Shown in pieces: positions 63,823 through 64,000 of a stretch of DNA of 64,000 nt. Made by a program: the position numbers and the translations under genes. Source of the stretch: JANLVJ01 sp031363945 (lineage in GTDB: Bacteria; Bacteroidota; Bacteroidia; Sphingobacteriales; Sphingobacteriaceae); assembly GCA_031363945.1 (NCBI GenBank), contig JANLVJ010000033.1:142075-206074 (forward strand), read 5' to 3'. Numbering within the stretch: position 1 is the first letter of the stretch; the number at the start of each line of letters is the position of its first letter. The notes under the pieces were generated by a model. The model worked only from the letters and a program-made list of their open reading frames with translations, did no database searches and was not told the DNA's origin.

Positions 63823-63852
63823 TTGTTTTAATTTAAAAAGTTTTTACTTTTG
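63823..63852 (+). promoter_or_regulatory. Strong rightward promoter, probably of an rRNA operon
   Basis: TTG (63823-63825) is followed after 19 nt by TACTTTTG (63845-63852), then CAACCC, a close match to the Bacteroidota pattern and to rRNA promoters of the group. An A/T-rich tract precedes it. Confidence 0.6.
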
Positions 63853-64000
63853 CAACCCTAACGGAAACGAAAGGGAGCAAGCCATGAGTAGTTGTGGTTT
63901 GAAAAGAAGAGAGTTCTTTGAAAAGATGGAAGTAATAATATAGTAAATCTGGATTATCCGGAGGGCTGATTATTGAATGGTATAGGAAGGCAGAAGCTGG
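63853..64000 (+). other. Probable leader of an rRNA operon lying beyond the right edge
   Basis: After the promoter the transcript would contain GAGTTCTTTGAAAAGATGG near 63911-63930, which resembles the antitermination/processing leader seen before 16S rRNA genes of Bacteroidota. No part of 16S itself is visible. A 19-codon frame at 63884-63943 is not considered a gene. Confidence 0.45.

Noticed and set aside
63884..63943. 19-codon frame at the right edge
   Set aside because: Falls inside the probable rRNA leader and has no coding evidence.
1..64000. CRISPR arrays, tRNA genes, insertion sequences, prophage
   Set aside because: No regularly spaced repeats, no T-loop/acceptor pattern of a tRNA in intergenic gaps, and no transposase or integrase-like frame were seen.

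Overview
The window looks like chromosomal DNA of a free-living Bacteroidota, most likely Sphingobacteriales (Pedobacter/Mucilaginibacter-like). The reasons are a SusC/SusD pair, CRTAC1-type FG-GAP lipoproteins, the folP-cdaA pair, DUF1599 and BT_3928-type proteins, a GH3-lptB-recJ block, a standalone methylmalonyl-CoA mutase catalytic chain, and promoter-like boxes of the Bacteroidota form TTG-N19/20-TAnnTTTG. The assignment below phylum level is an inference. Protein genes are densely packed. I see no tRNA, insertion sequence, phage or CRISPR array.

Region 1 (1-13.5 kb) is accessory. A 3' piece of a GH130-like gene is followed by a leftward three-gene cluster: a c-type-haem FG-GAP lipoprotein, a 14-repeat FG-GAP/ASPIC-UnbV lipoprotein, and a vanadium haloperoxidase/PAP2 lipoprotein with all catalytic motifs intact. 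Facing away across an 860-bp, very AT-rich regulatory gap lie susC and susD, which end in a strong terminator. This looks like an envelope uptake plus redox/halide module with no glycoside hydrolase of its own, and it is the most interesting part of the window.

Region 2 (14-35 kb) is largely housekeeping. It holds a polyprenyl synthase, TerC, GH3, lptB, recJ, an MBL hydrolase, yceI, gcvP, the selenium pair selD/mnmH translationally linked to pdxJ, ahcY, a bacilliredoxin, cdaA/folP, and a rightward run DUF1599-DoxX/MauE protein-orphan DppB permease-aroK.

Region 3 (35-47 kb) is a leftward block (kbl, pheS, a TetR regulator, rlmD, a small unknown gene, a PyrR-like phosphoribosyltransferase), then trhO, a CDGSH protein and the threonine dehydrogenase tdh. 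Kbl and Tdh together form the threonine-to-glycine route. These are followed by asd, ispH, hemH and the convergent waaA.

Region 4 (47-64 kb) contains a nucleotide-sugar cluster (UDP-glucose dehydrogenase, UDP-glucuronate decarboxylase, galE, rfbB), a MacB-type permease, an A-type Fe-S carrier, the mutase, dnaA, a LemA/TPM trio, oxyR with both peroxide-sensing cysteines divergent from a flavoprotein, and a membrane acyltransferase. The window ends in what looks like the promoter and leader of an rRNA operon lying just outside.

Several start codons were adjusted: ATG was preferred for ahcY, selD, trhO, the A-type carrier, the mutase, the gene upstream of the mutase, and dnaA. Five genes appear to start with TTG.
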